NCBI GenBank assembly: GCA_900323505.1
Contig: OOIN01000006.1
Span: 496,001-560,000, forward strand
Source of the DNA: Ustilago trichophora
Taxonomy: Eukaryota; Basidiomycota; Ustilaginomycetes; Ustilaginales; Ustilaginaceae
Direction: 5' to 3'
Length of the DNA: 64,000 nt
Below, in pieces: positions 40,746 through 52,198 of the stretch (its first letter is position 1; every line of letters starts with the position of its first letter). The position numbers were made by a program, and so were the translations under genes. The notes beneath the pieces were generated by a model that made no database searches, was not told the origin of the DNA, and saw only the letters and a program-made list of their open reading frames with translations.

Positions 40746-43045
40746 GGCTGCTGCTGCTGCTGCTGCTGCTGCTGATCTTGCGAATGGTGCTGTTGCGCTT
40801 GTTGTTGCATCTGATTGCCAAACATGCCCGGTCCTCCCGTTCCATTGCCGCCGTTGCCCTGATCAAAGAAAGCATGCATCATGCCGAGACCCTGCTGTGG
40901 ATCAGTGGTGGGTGGAGCCTGCATCCCCGATGCAGCCAGTGCCTGGTGGGATCTCGCAAGCTCTGCCTCGAGGAAGCCGATTCGGCCCATCTGCATGTCG
41001 AGGAACTGCTGCAAGTGTCGAATGTACTCGACGCTCTTGCGAAGGATGATACCCTTATTGGGCTTGGCCTGAGCTGCTGCCAGAGCGGCGCTGTTTGCGT
41101 GCACGGGTGCTAGAGCAGCCGCATACGCCTCTGTGGAAGATTTCGGCAAATTGATGTGTCCATCAGCACTGTCAGGCATCATGTCGCCTTTGGCTGCTGC
41201 TGCGGCTGCTGCTGCCAGAGCGGCCTTTGCAGCCAAGGCAGGGGCAAATGTTCCACTGTTGCCGCCCTGAGTCGAGGTTGCGATCGCGTCGAGTAGCATG
41301 GCTTCGGGCAGCAGCGTTGCGAGCTCAGTGATCTTTTCGTTGATGTTATCTCTCCTGCGACGCTCAACAGCATTATGAGATTCACGACGCTTGCGACGCT
41401 TCTCAGCCAGCCTCTTTGCTTCCGCCTCGCTTTTCCCGCCGGTGCCAGCAAGCGGCTGTTCATCGTCATCATCTCCAGCATCATCATCATCGTCGTCATC
41501 GCCTTGATGTGGATCAGAGGGGCTGATAGTCTTGGCATCGGTCTTTGAAGCATCTGACTTGATGTCCTTGGCGAGCCTTTCGCGCGAACTTTGCGAGGCG
41601 ACTTTGCTTGGACGTCTTGCCTTGCTTGCCGGAGTGACTTTGGCTTCGCTAACTTCGGATGCTTCGCTAGATCGCCCTGATGGATTCGGGACAGCTCCAT
41701 TCCTGCTAGCTTGCTCGAGCAGAGCCGCCTGCTGACTGGTCAAATCGTCGACTGTCGACAAGCCGGAGTGGCTTCTCACTTGAGTGTAGGGTGGGAAGAG
41801 GAAGGGGTTGAACGGCTGATTCGAGTTGGCGTCATCCTCGACTTTGTTTGGTAGGTTGTGCATTGCCGCCGATACGGGAGGCGTCTGCAGATTGAGGTGC
41901 GCCATGCTGGTGTGGAAATTGAGCGGGGTAGGTAGTGATGAGGAAGCTGAGGTGGTCCCCGGACGGTTTGGATCTTGAGCATGCGTGTTCCACGACGCTT
42001 GATCGTTGAAGTTGAGATGCAGGTTGCCTTGGCCTGATCCATCTGTTCCGAAGAGACTCCAGCGATGGGGCTGTGCCTGGAAGCTGGATGACAGGCCAAT
42101 GGTAGAGCTGCCAGCCGAAGCGCCAGAGGCCGCTGACGTAGACGAGCGGGCGGGCGCCGATGGCTCCGGCTTAGGCTGAAGATTACCAGCGAGCGCAGCA
42201 GGTCCCACTGTAGCTCGGCGGCCGACTCGTGCTCGTGAGGATGGCGCCTTTCCCACGCCTCCTCTCTCGAGAGATGGCGAGCGGTCAGCAGCACGTCTCT
42301 CCGAGGCGCCAGCTGCGACTCGTGTGCGGCTTCGACTCAAGCTACGTGCGGTCTTAGATCGATTCGTCGAGGAAGCATTGCTGGTCGAGCGATGATGACG
42401 TGCACCTGTGCCTTTCGGGAGACTTCCGACTGTGGTGCCAAGAGAGCTAGGCGAAATGACGCTTGTAGCAATTGTGGAAGTGGTCTCGCCATTGGAGCCG
42501 TCAGGAGAGTCACCATCATCCATGGACGAGGCATCCTTGCTGAGACGACTCAGTGCGTCGTGCGTCGGACGGATAGTGCCAAAGGTGCGGGACTGCAGAC
42601 CATACATATCTAGTGATGCACTGTGAGGGATGTTGACGTATGATTCGCCAAAGGCTCGCTCGGCAGCACCGTCTGTTCTGGCTTGGGCCTCAAGTCCAGC
42701 TTGCTGGTGGGCCGGGTTATTTGTGCCTTCTGGATGCGTGTGGGCGCTATTGGAGGAGGTATTGGTTGTGGCAGGGGAAAATTGATTCCAGAGGTCGTCG
42801 TTGAGCAGGATGTCGGTATCGATAAAGCTGCTAGGGAGACCATTTGTGCCAAATGGGCCAAAGAAGTTGTTAGTATGGGTGGACTGGGTCGAGTGGGAGC
42901 CCATAGCCGAAGCGACGTTGGTGCTCGGGCCGGGACCGGTATTGGACAGGCTACCAGATGCGCCGGGATCGAAACCCTGTTGACGCTTCTTGGGCATCAT
43001 GATGTCGATGCTCTGAGGCCCCGACGCCTCGACGGATGCAGGCAT
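40106..43045 (-). CDS. bHLH-leucine-zipper transcription factor with long polyglutamine tract
   Basis: A 979-residue protein. A basic region and helix 1 (Glu-Ser-His-Asn-Ala-Val-Glu-Arg-Arg-Arg-Arg-Asp-Asn-Ile-Asn) lie near residue 550. Helix 2 (Lys-Gly-Ile-Ile-Leu-Arg-Lys-Ser-Val-Glu-Tyr-Ile) lies near 665 and runs into a short leucine zipper. The His, Glu and Arg of the basic region are the E-box (CACGTG-type) readers. The loop between helices is about 95 residues and Ala-rich, far longer than the common 5-25. An acidic run precedes the basic region. After the zipper comes Gln9-Pro-Gln35, then His/Gln/Pro-rich sequence. The N-terminal 500 residues are Ser/Thr/Asn-rich and probably form the activation domain. 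It resembles USF/MITF-like fungal regulators; the targets are unknown. Confidence 0.88.
40640..40774 (-). repeat. Polyglutamine-coding trinucleotide repeat (Q9-P-Q35)
   Basis: Within the bHLH gene, 135 bp encode nine Gln (all CAG), one Pro and 35 Gln. Of the 35, 28 consecutive codons (40661-40744) are CAA, followed by a mixed CAG/CAA end. The CAA purity suggests recent expansion of that stretch and likely length polymorphism. Confidence 0.92.
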
Positions 43046-43520
43046 AGACGGAGAAATTTGCCGCCTGTGTTACGCACTGCGAGCTATGGACAAAGTGTGC
43101 GAGATGATGCTGGATGAAGATGCAGAAAGCTGCTTGGACGTGGGGCCGTTCGAGATCGGCTTGAGGTTGGATGACCAAGCAGACCGGGCACCGAGAGATG
43201 GGTTTGGAGATGAAGCTTGCCGCTCTTGCGCTCAGCTCCGGATGGAACCGAAGAGGATTTGTTGCAGGTCGAGGACCGAGCAAATAAGTTGAGATTAAAG
43301 GATGACAGGTGAGCGCCGTTGTCGATGATCGAAGGACGCTGCGGTATTGGTGGGCGTTGTCGGTGTCGGAGCAGCGTGCCGATGGAGACGGTGGGCAGAA
43401 GTACTTGACGGCCAAGCAAAGCCAGAGAGGAGATTTCGGTTCAGTTGTAGCGACAGCGTTGATGAGCGTTGCAGAGACGGCGATATGGATGATGTAGAGC
43501 GATGATGAGGAGTGTAGCGC

Positions 43521-43522
<2 letters not shown>

Positions 43523-43596
<74 letters not shown>
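43523..43596. repeat. (GT)37 dinucleotide microsatellite
   Basis: Seventy-four bases of perfect GT on the plus strand, about 480 bp upstream of the minus-strand bHLH start, so probably in its promoter or leader. Alternating purine-pyrimidine tracts of this length can adopt Z-DNA. Confidence 0.97.
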
Positions 43597-43597
<1 letters not shown>

Positions 43598-43813
43598 GGT
43601 GGACCAGTTTTTTGGATGGAGACCAAACGGCCAAAGGGATGAAGCGGGACTTGTTTGGCGGGTCGTGAAGAGAGTGAGGCGCGCGAATGGTGCAGAAGCA
43701 GAAGCCAGATGCAAAAGATTGCAGCAGCAGCAAGAGGAGCAAGGAGGAGTACAGTCAGTGAGGGCGGCGCGGGGGCCCGGAAACGTTGCACCGGCGAGGG
43801 TCGAGAGCCAAAC

Positions 43814-43839
43814 AGAGAGAGAGAGAGAGAGAGAGAGAG
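43814..43839. repeat. (AG)13 dinucleotide microsatellite
   Basis: Twenty-six bases of perfect AG on the plus strand, 218 bp beyond the GT array and in the same promoter region. Confidence 0.95.
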
Positions 43840-44550
43840 CAGCAACAGCCACAGCAGCAAGGGCACAAGAGCGGCGGTCTCTTACCGACCGTCCATTCCC
43901 CACTCGTTTTTTTGTTTCTTGTTTAGCGAAATGAAGCGCTGTGCAACTGCGTCTGTTTCGTGGTTTGTATTCCTTCTGTGTAGATGTGGGTCTGTGTTCG
44001 CTGGATCGTAGCCGGACAGGTACAGGATGTACTGCATCTGCAAAATGCACAAGATGGGCCGCCGCAAAAGGCGGGGGAGCTACAGTACACAGTGCGGAAG
44101 TGGCGGCCAGAAATGAGGCTAAGAGGGAACGAAAAAAACAAAAAAACAAAAAAAGTGCGGGGAAGCCGAGAGAAGTGGGGTTCAGTGGCCAGGTGCGTGT
44201 GCTGTGTGTGGTGTTGTTTTGTGGGTTCGCTGCTGTACAGAAGCCTGATTTTGGATCGTAACACAGCCGAGTCGAGCGAAAATGCGTGGATGTGCGCGTT
44301 TCTGTGATGCTTGTGCCTGTCCATCTAGCCACACATCCGACAGGCTTTGGCGTCCGGCTGCTTTGTTGAGGTGGGACTTTCTGTGCTGTACCGAAAGAAA
44401 ATTTACTGTAATTCCCAAATACAAAATTACGCAGACCGGTAATGTTGACTGTTGAAGCCTGTTCCCCAAAATCTCGTCTTTCTTTTTTCTCTTGCTCGAA
44501 TAGAAAACAGGATGATCGAGTCAGCTCCAACGCGTCTGCAAAATCTCTCT

Positions 44551-44590
44551 TTTTTTAAAAAAAATAAATAAATATTTATTTTTCGTAGAA
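44551..44590. other. AT-rich island with 16-bp palindrome
   Basis: A stretch of T then A runs followed by AAATAAATATTTATTT (44566-44581), a perfect palindrome, in otherwise mixed-composition DNA. It could be an origin-like DNA-unwinding element or simply a transcript 3'/5' AT tract; the sequence alone does not decide. Confidence 0.3.
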
Positions 44591-45779
44591 AAAGAATCCG
44601 GAGCGTGTTTAGTTCGCTCCAGACAAGCGTCATTCCAGGTTGTTTTGTCCCCACCATCCTCTTCCGAAGCCGATGTCGACTCCAGCCAAGAGTCAGAACC
44701 ACAGAAAGAGACTTTCGAGCTTATACAACGTCAGAGTGGGACCAGCATGGGATTGTACAATCGGTCTTCGTTTGATTGCAGCAAGTGTCGTGTTGAAGAG
44801 CATGGAAGGCCAAGCGCCCAGTGACAAAAAAAAAAGTGCGGGGAGCGGATTTTTTTTTTTTTTCCCGCGGCTCACCAGCAATGCCGCACGAAAGTCACAT
44901 CCTGGAAATGCAAACACGAAAGGCGCTTACTCTTGTACGTTTTGGCTTCTGCCCTGAGAGGCGATCTTGTCAAACTTGCGACTGGTTTCCATCTTAGCTC
45001 CAAGCATCACGGTTGGCTCTCAGCGCTGCTCGGAATATGGCGTTCGAATCGCGTCGCTGAAGTTAGAGCATCATCGGAATCAAACGGTACAGTGACCAAG
45101 AAAGCTAGAGCAACCTAGAGCAGCGCTTACACCCTGGCACATTTGGGAGAAGAAGGAGAAATTGAGAAGAAAGCGTAAGATAGCTTGGCTTGCTGCACTG
45201 TGGTGAGCAGTACAGCAGCGAGAAGAATGCACCAAGACAGCTCCTCCCTGCGGAGACACGGCAGAGCCGAACGTGGAAAACTTCTCGTGACCCTACGTCG
45301 TTTTTTGGCGTTTGGCTGACATCGGAAGTCTCCGTCTTCCAATCATCTTGCTCCAATGTCCGCTGCACGTTGACAGCTGACACCTCAGAAGATCGAACTT
45401 TTCGTGCCTTTGCCAGACCACACCAGATCCTCTTCTTCTTAAAGATCGACAGGACCATGCACCAGATCGCTTCTGCAGCAGCAACAGCAACATACAGCAG
45501 TGAACCCAGAGACACACCAGTGCCCCGGCCATTTCTGGCCATTCAGGCCGCTGGCCGAAGAAAATCTTCTTGTCAAGTCTGGGCTTAGGCGCTGAAGCAG
45601 AGGCACAGCTTAAGCTGCAGCGTCGTCTTCGCCAATCCAATCGCCCGCGTCCAAGCCAGCTCCAGATCCAGAGAAGAGCACTCGAGATGGCGACTCCGGA
45701 GAGCAAAAGTGAATCCTCGAACGTGGAAAATTTAATCCACTGTTAGATTGCACAAATTGCAGTTGGCAGCAAAAAAGCG

Positions 45780-45785
45780 ACGCGT
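45780..45785. promoter_or_regulatory. ACGCGT (MluI cell-cycle box-like) upstream of Tof1
   Basis: A single ACGCGT 245 bp before the ATG of the replication-fork gene. It is consistent with G1/S control, but one copy is within chance expectation. Confidence 0.2.
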
Positions 45786-46029
45786 TCCTCAGGCGCGCCG
45801 CGTTGAGTGGGTGTTGGATTCAATGTGCAGCTCCGCGACTCGGAAAGGGTGCAGTCAGCTTCTTTTTGCCTTCCTGAAACCTACGGAGTGCACATCATCG
45901 TTCCTGTCGATCCTACCTGACCTGATCTTCACCACAGATCCGATGCACCTTCACCTTTTATACTGTTGAAGGACTCAGCACAAGATCTTAGAGACTTGAA
46001 GCCTTTCAAGGCTCCTACCTGCCTTCAGA

Positions 46030-49000
46030 ATGGCGACCGAGAACGACTACTATTCTGACGACCTCGAAGGCGACGAGGGCTTCCTTACCGACATTAGCGA
46101 TGACGACTTCGACAACAACCGCGATGGACCCGTCCAGGACTATGATGAGGCAAACGAGCCAGACAAAGAGGAGATCCGCGATGCGGCCAGGGATCTCTGC
46201 ATGCAAATTGGCCAGTACGACTACGCCGAGGATGCCGACGAACACGACGCCGACAAGGTATACACTCGCTGGCAACGCGGTCCAAGAGCGCTCGGTGCTC
46301 TACGATCGCTTCGTAAGCTCTGGAAGCTCGACGACGACGATCCGACCAGGAAGGTAGCCCGTGCCTTTGCAGACAACGAGGTGCTCGAGAACTTCATCGT
46401 CCCCGCCTTGCTCGAGAGCGCTGGTCAGGGCAAGGAAGGCGATGCCATCGCATTGGCATGTACCGACCTGTTGACAGCAATGACCTGGCCTTTTGACGGT
46501 GTCGCTGAACTACGCGAACAGGAAAAGCAAGGGTTCGAGTCCGACGAGCTTCGCGAGATCACCAAGCTGGACAGGGTTTTGATCGGCTACAAGTCTGTCA
46601 TCTTGAGAAGTCAATCGCTCGACAAGCAATACGATGTCCTCGGAGTCGTCATGCGCTACCTTTTGCTGCCGAATTTGGCAACAAAGCAACACCAACGCTC
46701 AAGCCTTGTCACCGGCATCATCGGCATGTGCCTCCACCTCTTCCGCAACCTGCTTGCCATCCGCGATCCCATCACAACCAGTCTGAGCAGCGTGGCTCAG
46801 CTCGCCAACGCCAATCTACAGAGCAAGCTCGTTCAGGCAATGTACAAACACCACATCCTCGACACACTTCTCATGCTGGCCAGCAGCGCCGAAACGCCTC
46901 AATTCAACACCTGGAATGCCGTCACATCCGAGTGCATCTTTCACGTCTTTGTCGGCACAAAGGTCAAGGAGATCGCCGAGGTTGCTTCCTCCCTGCGACC
47001 ATCCTCTGCCGCTTCTGGATCTTTCACAAATACCGGCAACAGCGATGTGCCGGGAATGTCCAGGCCGATCGCCAGCACCTCACGACCAAGCTCTGCTCTG
47101 GCAGAAAGTCTGGCAATGGAAGCAAAGATGAAGCGGGCATCCGCCACAGGCAAGATGCCTACACGACACTCGCGATTCGGAACCACGATCAACTTTGTCG
47201 GCCCAGATGGTGAGCGACGCGTCGCACGCAATCAAACCGCCCTCGTCAAGTCGGTCGCTCAGCTCGCGGACGAGGCCATGCACAAGGGCAAGCGCAGAGC
47301 TCAGAGGCGTAAAGAAGCGCAGGAGAAGGGTGCACCGAAACTCAAATCCGACTGGACGGCAGATGCTGCTGCCATCCTGCAAGAGTGGGCCGACACCTTT
47401 GTCCAAGCCGGCTTCGAGCCGTTGGCCAAATCGGTCCTTAAGGACATTCGCTCTGAGCGAGACAAGCTCGGTGATTTGGACGTGGCCCGAATTCGCATCA
47501 TGCAATTGGGTGCTTTCTTCCTCGAATACTTCCTTTCGCGCCGCGCTGCAGCCGCAGCTCGTCGAAAGACGTCAAGCAAATCTACAGCGGCACCGATTGA
47601 GCCGGCTTCGACACAAGATACAGCCGATCTTTTGGTGCCACACCAGAAAGAAAGCGAAATCCAGCAGGCCGAACAGTCGAGTGAGGAAGCGGAGGAGGAA
47701 TGGCCATTCGAGCTGGTCAGTCAATGGCTTGAGCCTTGGGCCTTCCGCATGGTGCTCGTCCGTACCATCCAAGCTCAAGAGTCGAAACTATGGCTCGAGT
47801 TTGTCGCTTCTGTCCAGCTCTGGACCGTGCTGCTAAGACTTGTCGACGAGCTCGCCAGTAGCAAAAAAGAAGCGGAAAGGGACGTTGCGGAGGGTTTGCA
47901 AGCTGAGTTTTACTACATGAGTGAGACGCTCGATGCTTGTCACGCTATCGTGCGCTCCTACAGTACCCAGAGCTTTGCCTTCCTTGATACAATTATCACG
48001 TTCGCTTATGTCATGCCCAAGATGCTGGAGCGCTATGCATCAAACCGCGACCACATGTACGTCCAAGCCAAGAGGCAGGTCCGACGATCTCGACAAGATG
48101 GCGACTTAGACGCAGACGAAGATGAAGCAAGGCAGATCAAGGAGCACCTTCAAGAAACACGATCCGAGCGCGAGTTCCGCTTTGCCGACTTTCAGCGCAA
48201 GCTCGCCACCAAGCAACTGACCAAAGCTTGCATCGACTACTTGGCACGATGGCAGGACTACACCGACATGGAAGACCAACTCACCAAGCTGGTGACGGTG
48301 ATGCATCGTATCGCGATCAAGGCCAACGACTACCGTCAGTTCTTCCTCGGCGGCCACCGCGCAGTTCTGCGAAAGGTGCTCAGCGGCGACGGGATCCGAA
48401 TCCTCGAAGCGCGTGCGCCGACCTCGGCGCCGAATCTCAAGAAGCTCATGGACTACATCTTGCGCAAGTTCAGCAAGCTGCCACCTGAAGAACAGTCGAT
48501 CTACGAGACCGGCAAGAAGCCTCCTCGTCCGCCTAAGCCACCCAAAATGCCTTCCGAAATCGCAGTCCGACCGGGTATGACAAAGGACGAGGAGATCGGT
48601 GTTGCTGTCGGTCTCCTGCTCAAGAAGGAAAAGATGCAGGCCGTGCTGTGGATCAAGTCAGCTCTGGAGATGGCGAGCACAATGCGCACCGAGCTTGTAC
48701 TGCGACACGAGGAAGAAGAGGCTCAGCGTCAGGCAGAAGGCAGAGATGGCGAAGAGGGCGGAGCGCTGCTCGGCGAGCTTGAAAAGCAGAACGAATCGCC
48801 AGTAGAACGCTTCCAGCCGTACGAGCTGGCTTACCATGGCAACGACGAGCTTCGCACAGACGCATCCTTGCTACCCGAGCTCAAGTTGCTGTGCCGCCTC
48901 GTCGGTCTCGAAGCGAACGACGACCAGCTGGTGCACTGGCGATGGAGTGTTCCCAAGGAGATTTTGCCGAATCATCTCGATGAGAAGGTCGAAGTCATCG

Positions 49001-49767
49001 AACGCTTCATTCGCGAGCCTCTCGAGACCAACGGCCGAGAGCTCACTGCGCTGGTCATGCGGGTGCGCAAGCCACGAGTCGGAGGCGAGGGAGACGGGCA
49101 AATGCTCAACCCAGCTGACCTTCCGGATGGCTGGGATGGTGGACAGAGCGACTCGGACGAGGATGGCGACTACTTTGACCGCGTTCGTGCCAGTCGTAGC
49201 CTGGTCAATGGCGACGAAGCAGCCGCAGATGGAGGCTTGCTTCGCAGCAGTGGAGGCAAGAGAAGGTCCAAGCCGACGTCGACCAAGGGTGCAAGAAAGC
49301 AGAAGCGAAGGACCCAGCAAGATTTCATCAACGACAGTGATGACGAGTTCGCTTTCGCTATGGGCGATCTCAAAGACGACGCTGGACAGCAAGAGACCAA
49401 CGAGGCCGACTCCAATGACGAAGAGGCTGACGAAATGGACGAGGATACTCCACCGACCAGTTCAGTCGCCGACGCGCACGAGCAACAAGACGACGATGGC
49501 AAGCTCAACGCACTGCAAGCGCTGCGTGCTGCCAAACGACGGACGAAGAAGACGCAACCTTTGCAGGACGCCAGCGAACGTGCCAACCGCCGCGTCGACT
49601 CCAAGCGTCTCTTTCTGGCGGACAGCGATGAGGACGAGGACGACATTCTCGCCTTGTCGTCGCAAGAGAGTATCTCTGCCAAGACTGGACCCGACAGCAG
49701 CAGCTTGAGTATGGCAAAGAAGCGCAGGCTGGCGATTCTGGACGATGAGGACGAAGACGATGATTGA
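46030..49767 (+). CDS. Replication fork protection protein Tof1/Swi1 (Timeless family)
   Basis: A 1245-residue protein. After an acidic N-terminus, residues ~45-330 form the Timeless N-terminal domain with [30 protein letters not shown] and [10 protein letters not shown]. Helical repeats continue to about residue 980. The last ~250 residues are alternating acidic and basic, with several Ser-Asp-x-Asp/Glu sites typical of CK2 substrates, and nuclear-localisation-like Lys/Arg runs near 1075-1095. Together with Csm3/Swi3 the family stabilises stalled forks, mediates pausing at barriers and supports checkpoint signalling. Length agrees with yeast Tof1 (1238). It is intronless. Confidence 0.93.
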   Translation: MATENDYYSDDLEGDEGFLTDISDDDFDNNRDGPVQDYDEANEPDKEEIRDAARDLCMQIGQYDYAEDADEHDADKVYTRWQRGPRALGALRSLRKLWKLDDDDPTRKVARAFADNEVLENFIVPALLESAGQGKEGDAIALACTDLLTAMTWPFDGVAELREQEKQGFESDELREITKLDRVLIGYKSVILRSQSLDKQYDVLGVVMRYLLLPNLATKQHQRSSLVTGIIGMCLHLFRNLLAIRDPITTSLSSVAQLANANLQSKLVQAMYKHHILDTLLMLASSAETPQFNTWNAVTSECIFHVFVGTKVKEIAEVASSLRPSSAASGSFTNTGNSDVPGMSRPIASTSRPSSALAESLAMEAKMKRASATGKMPTRHSRFGTTINFVGPDGERRVARNQTALVKSVAQLADEAMHKGKRRAQRRKEAQEKGAPKLKSDWTADAAAILQEWADTFVQAGFEPLAKSVLKDIRSERDKLGDLDVARIRIMQLGAFFLEYFLSRRAAAAARRKTSSKSTAAPIEPASTQDTADLLVPHQKESEIQQAEQSSEEAEEEWPFELVSQWLEPWAFRMVLVRTIQAQESKLWLEFVASVQLWTVLLRLVDELASSKKEAERDVAEGLQAEFYYMSETLDACHAIVRSYSTQSFAFLDTIITFAYVMPKMLERYASNRDHMYVQAKRQVRRSRQDGDLDADEDEARQIKEHLQETRSEREFRFADFQRKLATKQLTKACIDYLARWQDYTDMEDQLTKLVTVMHRIAIKANDYRQFFLGGHRAVLRKVLSGDGIRILEARAPTSAPNLKKLMDYILRKFSKLPPEEQSIYETGKKPPRPPKPPKMPSEIAVRPGMTKDEEIGVAVGLLLKKEKMQAVLWIKSALEMASTMRTELVLRHEEEEAQRQAEGRDGEEGGALLGELEKQNESPVERFQPYELAYHGNDELRTDASLLPELKLLCRLVGLEANDDQLVHWRWSVPKEILPNHLDEKVEVIERFIREPLETNGRELTALVMRVRKPRVGGEGDGQMLNPADLPDGWDGGQSDSDEDGDYFDRVRASRSLVNGDEAAADGGLLRSSGGKRRSKPTSTKGARKQKRRTQQDFINDSDDEFAFAMGDLKDDAGQQETNEADSNDEEADEMDEDTPPTSSVADAHEQQDDDGKLNALQALRAAKRRTKKTQPLQDASERANRRVDSKRLFLADSDEDEDDILALSSQESISAKTGPDSSSLSMAKKRRLAILDDEDEDDD

Positions 49768-50584
49768 AGCGGTCTAGTTTGAGGTAATAGCTAGGACGCG
49801 AAGGCGATGTGTATTGCGAGTGTCTATTTGTTCAATGATGAAACCACTTTACCATTGCTCTTTTGTGCATGACTCTGGAAGAAGAACTCTTCCGTGAAGG
49901 CGAGGGCTATCCTGTATTGTAGAAGGGTGAGCGGTAGTACGGCAACTAGCTGACGCCAGCGCAGCACGCAGCGCGCAACGAGCATCGGTGCTTGCTCCTT
50001 GGTGACAGCGTGCGTGTGTGTGCGAGCGTGAGAGAGGGAGAGTCATATCCGGTTAGCGCTCTGCTTGACTTCCGGGCCGGAAAGTGTGGTAACTCAGCGA
50101 GCGTCGCGGTGTAGTGTACGCGCGAAATTACCGCTTCGGTGTGCGGTTTTGGATTTTGCAGACACCAGCAGCACTTCACGGTCAGATCAGCTATCGGAAA
50201 GTCGACAGCGCACAGATCGACAAACCCCGCAAACTGACACACACTACTGCTAAGCTTTCTTCTTTGGACACCATCATCTGCACCTGACACATCAAACCTT
50301 TCGGTATCTGCCCAGCATTTCAGTCGCAATCTCACGCTCTGAGGTGCTTCCCTTGGTGAATGACTCCTATGCATAAGCGCTAGCTCGACCGCATCATCGC
50401 AGCCATACTTTCTCTAAGCACGCCAGCAGGACGGCTCGGAGCTCTTGTCCGTACCTCGCTCTTTCCATTCGCTCCTATCGTTGCTACACGCTTATCCTCC
50501 CGCCCTTTCCGCTTGCCACAAACCTCTCCACACAGAGTATCTTTCACTCGAAACCTGGCAACGCCTTCATCTCCGACCCCCACC
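49768..50584. other. Intergenic spacer
   Basis: 817 bp from the Tof1 stop to the Nudix gene ATG, both on the plus strand. The last ~150 bp are C/T-rich like other leaders here. No RNA gene or repeat is seen. Confidence 0.5.
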
Positions 50585-52198
50585 ATGGCTTCATCTAGCG
50601 TCAACGGCAACAGCGCCATCTTGGCGCACTTGTCGCATGCGCTTCTCCGCATCTCTCGCATCCCGCCTCGCGTGATTGCCAGCCCACCTACCCAGCCCCG
50701 CCGCGCATCTGTTGCCATCTTGCTCCGAGTCCGCCCCACACCCGAGGACGAAGCCTGGCTCGCACAGCATCACGATCCCGAAGCCCAGCACGCTGGGTCA
50801 GTGACCGATCCAAGTCAAGAGTTGGCCAACTCGGGTGTGCATGTTTCACAGGCATCGCTAGGTCATGCGCAAAATGCCTCTGCGGGGATCTCTTCGCTCG
50901 CTTCGAGCATCGCTTCCGCCGACCTGTCTTCCACCTTGGGCAGCTTCTTTGACCAGCCATGGGTGCAAAGGGGCACACCTGAGATTCTGTACATCAAGCG
51001 AGCGGCACGTGTCGGCGACAACTGGTCTGCTCACGTAGCCTTCCCAGGCGGAAGAAAGGAGGAAGGGGACGAAAATGGACTGTACACAGCGATGCGCGAA
51101 ACGTGGGAAGAGGTGGGCATCGATCTTGCCGAAAAGGAATTCTCGTGCGTGGGACAACTGGATGATCGCGAGATCACGACGAGTCTTGGCAAGCGTCTGT
51201 TGATGGTCCTCTCACCCTACGTCTTTGTGCAGACATCGCCATTCAGCCCACTCCCCGACCTGCAGCCTAGCGAGGTAGCTTCCGCGCACTGGATCCCACT
51301 TTCGCTGCTCTACACGCCCAAGCCCAAGTGGGGCACGACAAGCGTCGACATTAGCAGCAGACTGGCGCCCAGGTCTCCTCTCGTAAGATGGGTGCTGCGC
51401 GCACTGGTAGGAAAGATGGACTTCAAGTGCATCCTGCTTCCCAATGATCCTGTGGCGGTCGCAGAGTATGACGAGAACGAGGAGGATGCACAGATGCTCG
51501 CCGACGCGAGCATTATCGGAGCCGAAAAAGCAGGTTCGCACATTGCACGTACTGAAGAAGGAGGAGTTGTACGGCCAGAGTTGCGCCTCTGGGGCTTGAC
51601 GCTGGGGATGACGCTGGACCTGCTCTCGCACATGACGACTTTCCACAGCAACTCGTCCTTCCGCTCCGGAGCCGACGATGCCACCGAGCCTTCCTCCCCC
51701 TCCCGATCGTGGTCGGATCTTCCCTCTGTGCCGCCGCTGAGTGAGGACGCACAGCGCACCATGCCCAGTCCATCCGAAGTCGTTTCTTCGCCTCTCAACT
51801 CTCTCAACCGTGTCATCGGCAGGGTGAGGGACGAATTCCACCTCAACCCTCCACCGGCATCTCACGCATTGGCACCGAGCTTGACATCGGTATTCCCACG
51901 ATTCAGCTATCCCGACGTCAACTTTTGGATCTGGTTCTTTGGCTGGCGCTACCGCAATGTTGTCAGAGGTTGGGAGAACAGTGTAGGCACGAGGATGGAG
52001 AGAAAGTTCAACTGGAGCGGGATGGCACTGGGTGCATTCTATAGCGCAGTGAGAAGGGCGCTTGTCGTAGCGGTGATTTTGAGGGCGATGGGCATCTTGA
52101 GTGCCGGTAGTGTGGCGGCATGGTTGGCGGGGAGAAAGGTTAATAGGAGCAGGAAAGGATTGCCTGGTTTAGGGCTTGATGAGCTGCTGCGTGCGTGA
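50585..52198 (+). CDS. Nudix hydrolase, coenzyme A diphosphatase (Pcd1/NUDT7)-like
   Basis: A 537-residue protein from the ATG at 50585 (context CACCATGG); the frame is open upstream to 50513 only through a TTG. The Nudix box begins at about residue 153: Phe-Pro-Gly-Gly-Arg-Lys-Glu-Glu-Gly-Asp, then Met-Arg-Glu-Thr-Trp-Glu-Glu-Val-Gly-Ile, which holds the metal-binding REx2EE core. The Phe-Pro-Gly-Gly-Arg-Lys start with one extra loop residue is typical of CoA-pyrophosphatase-type members. A hydrophobic C-terminal segment near 505-525 could be a membrane anchor. No clear peroxisomal signal ends the protein (it ends Leu-Leu-Arg-Ala). The C-terminal ~250 residues exceed the usual domain and include Ser-rich linker sequence. 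Substrate is inferred from the family only. Confidence 0.78.
   Translation: MASSSVNGNSAILAHLSHALLRISRIPPRVIASPPTQPRRASVAILLRVRPTPEDEAWLAQHHDPEAQHAGSVTDPSQELANSGVHVSQASLGHAQNASAGISSLASSIASADLSSTLGSFFDQPWVQRGTPEILYIKRAARVGDNWSAHVAFPGGRKEEGDENGLYTAMRETWEEVGIDLAEKEFSCVGQLDDREITTSLGKRLLMVLSPYVFVQTSPFSPLPDLQPSEVASAHWIPLSLLYTPKPKWGTTSVDISSRLAPRSPLVRWVLRALVGKMDFKCILLPNDPVAVAEYDENEEDAQMLADASIIGAEKAGSHIARTEEGGVVRPELRLWGLTLGMTLDLLSHMTTFHSNSSFRSGADDATEPSSPSRSWSDLPSVPPLSEDAQRTMPSPSEVVSSPLNSLNRVIGRVRDEFHLNPPPASHALAPSLTSVFPRFSYPDVNFWIWFFGWRYRNVVRGWENSVGTRMERKFNWSGMALGAFYSAVRRALVVAVILRAMGILSAGSVAAWLAGRKVNRSRKGLPGLGLDELLRA

Larger units (their letters stand above)
43046..46029. other. Long divergent intergenic region with microsatellites and an AT-rich island
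   Basis: Nearly 3 kb between the bHLH start (minus) and the Tof1 start (plus), and the largest gap in the window. It holds (GT)37 at 43523-43596, (AG)13 at 43814-43839, an AT-rich palindromic island at 44551-44590 and A/T tracts near 44828-44864. ACGCGT occurs at 44530 and 45780. Open frames across the repeats (for example on the minus strand at 43295-44530) are repeat-driven and are not called as genes. Confidence 0.55.

Noticed and set aside
40355..41113. Plus-strand frame with a long polyleucine run
   Set aside because: It is the complement of the polyglutamine tract of the bHLH gene.
43295..44530. 411-codon frame through the CA microsatellite
   Set aside because: The Thr-His repeat comes from the dinucleotide array; the rest lacks any conserved feature.
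45040..45070. TTCGAATC resembling a tRNA B box
   Set aside because: No A box, acceptor stem or cloverleaf can be drawn around it; no tRNA was found anywhere in the window.
50513..50584. Upstream extension of the Nudix gene
   Set aside because: It begins with TTG; the ATG at 50585 has a strong context.
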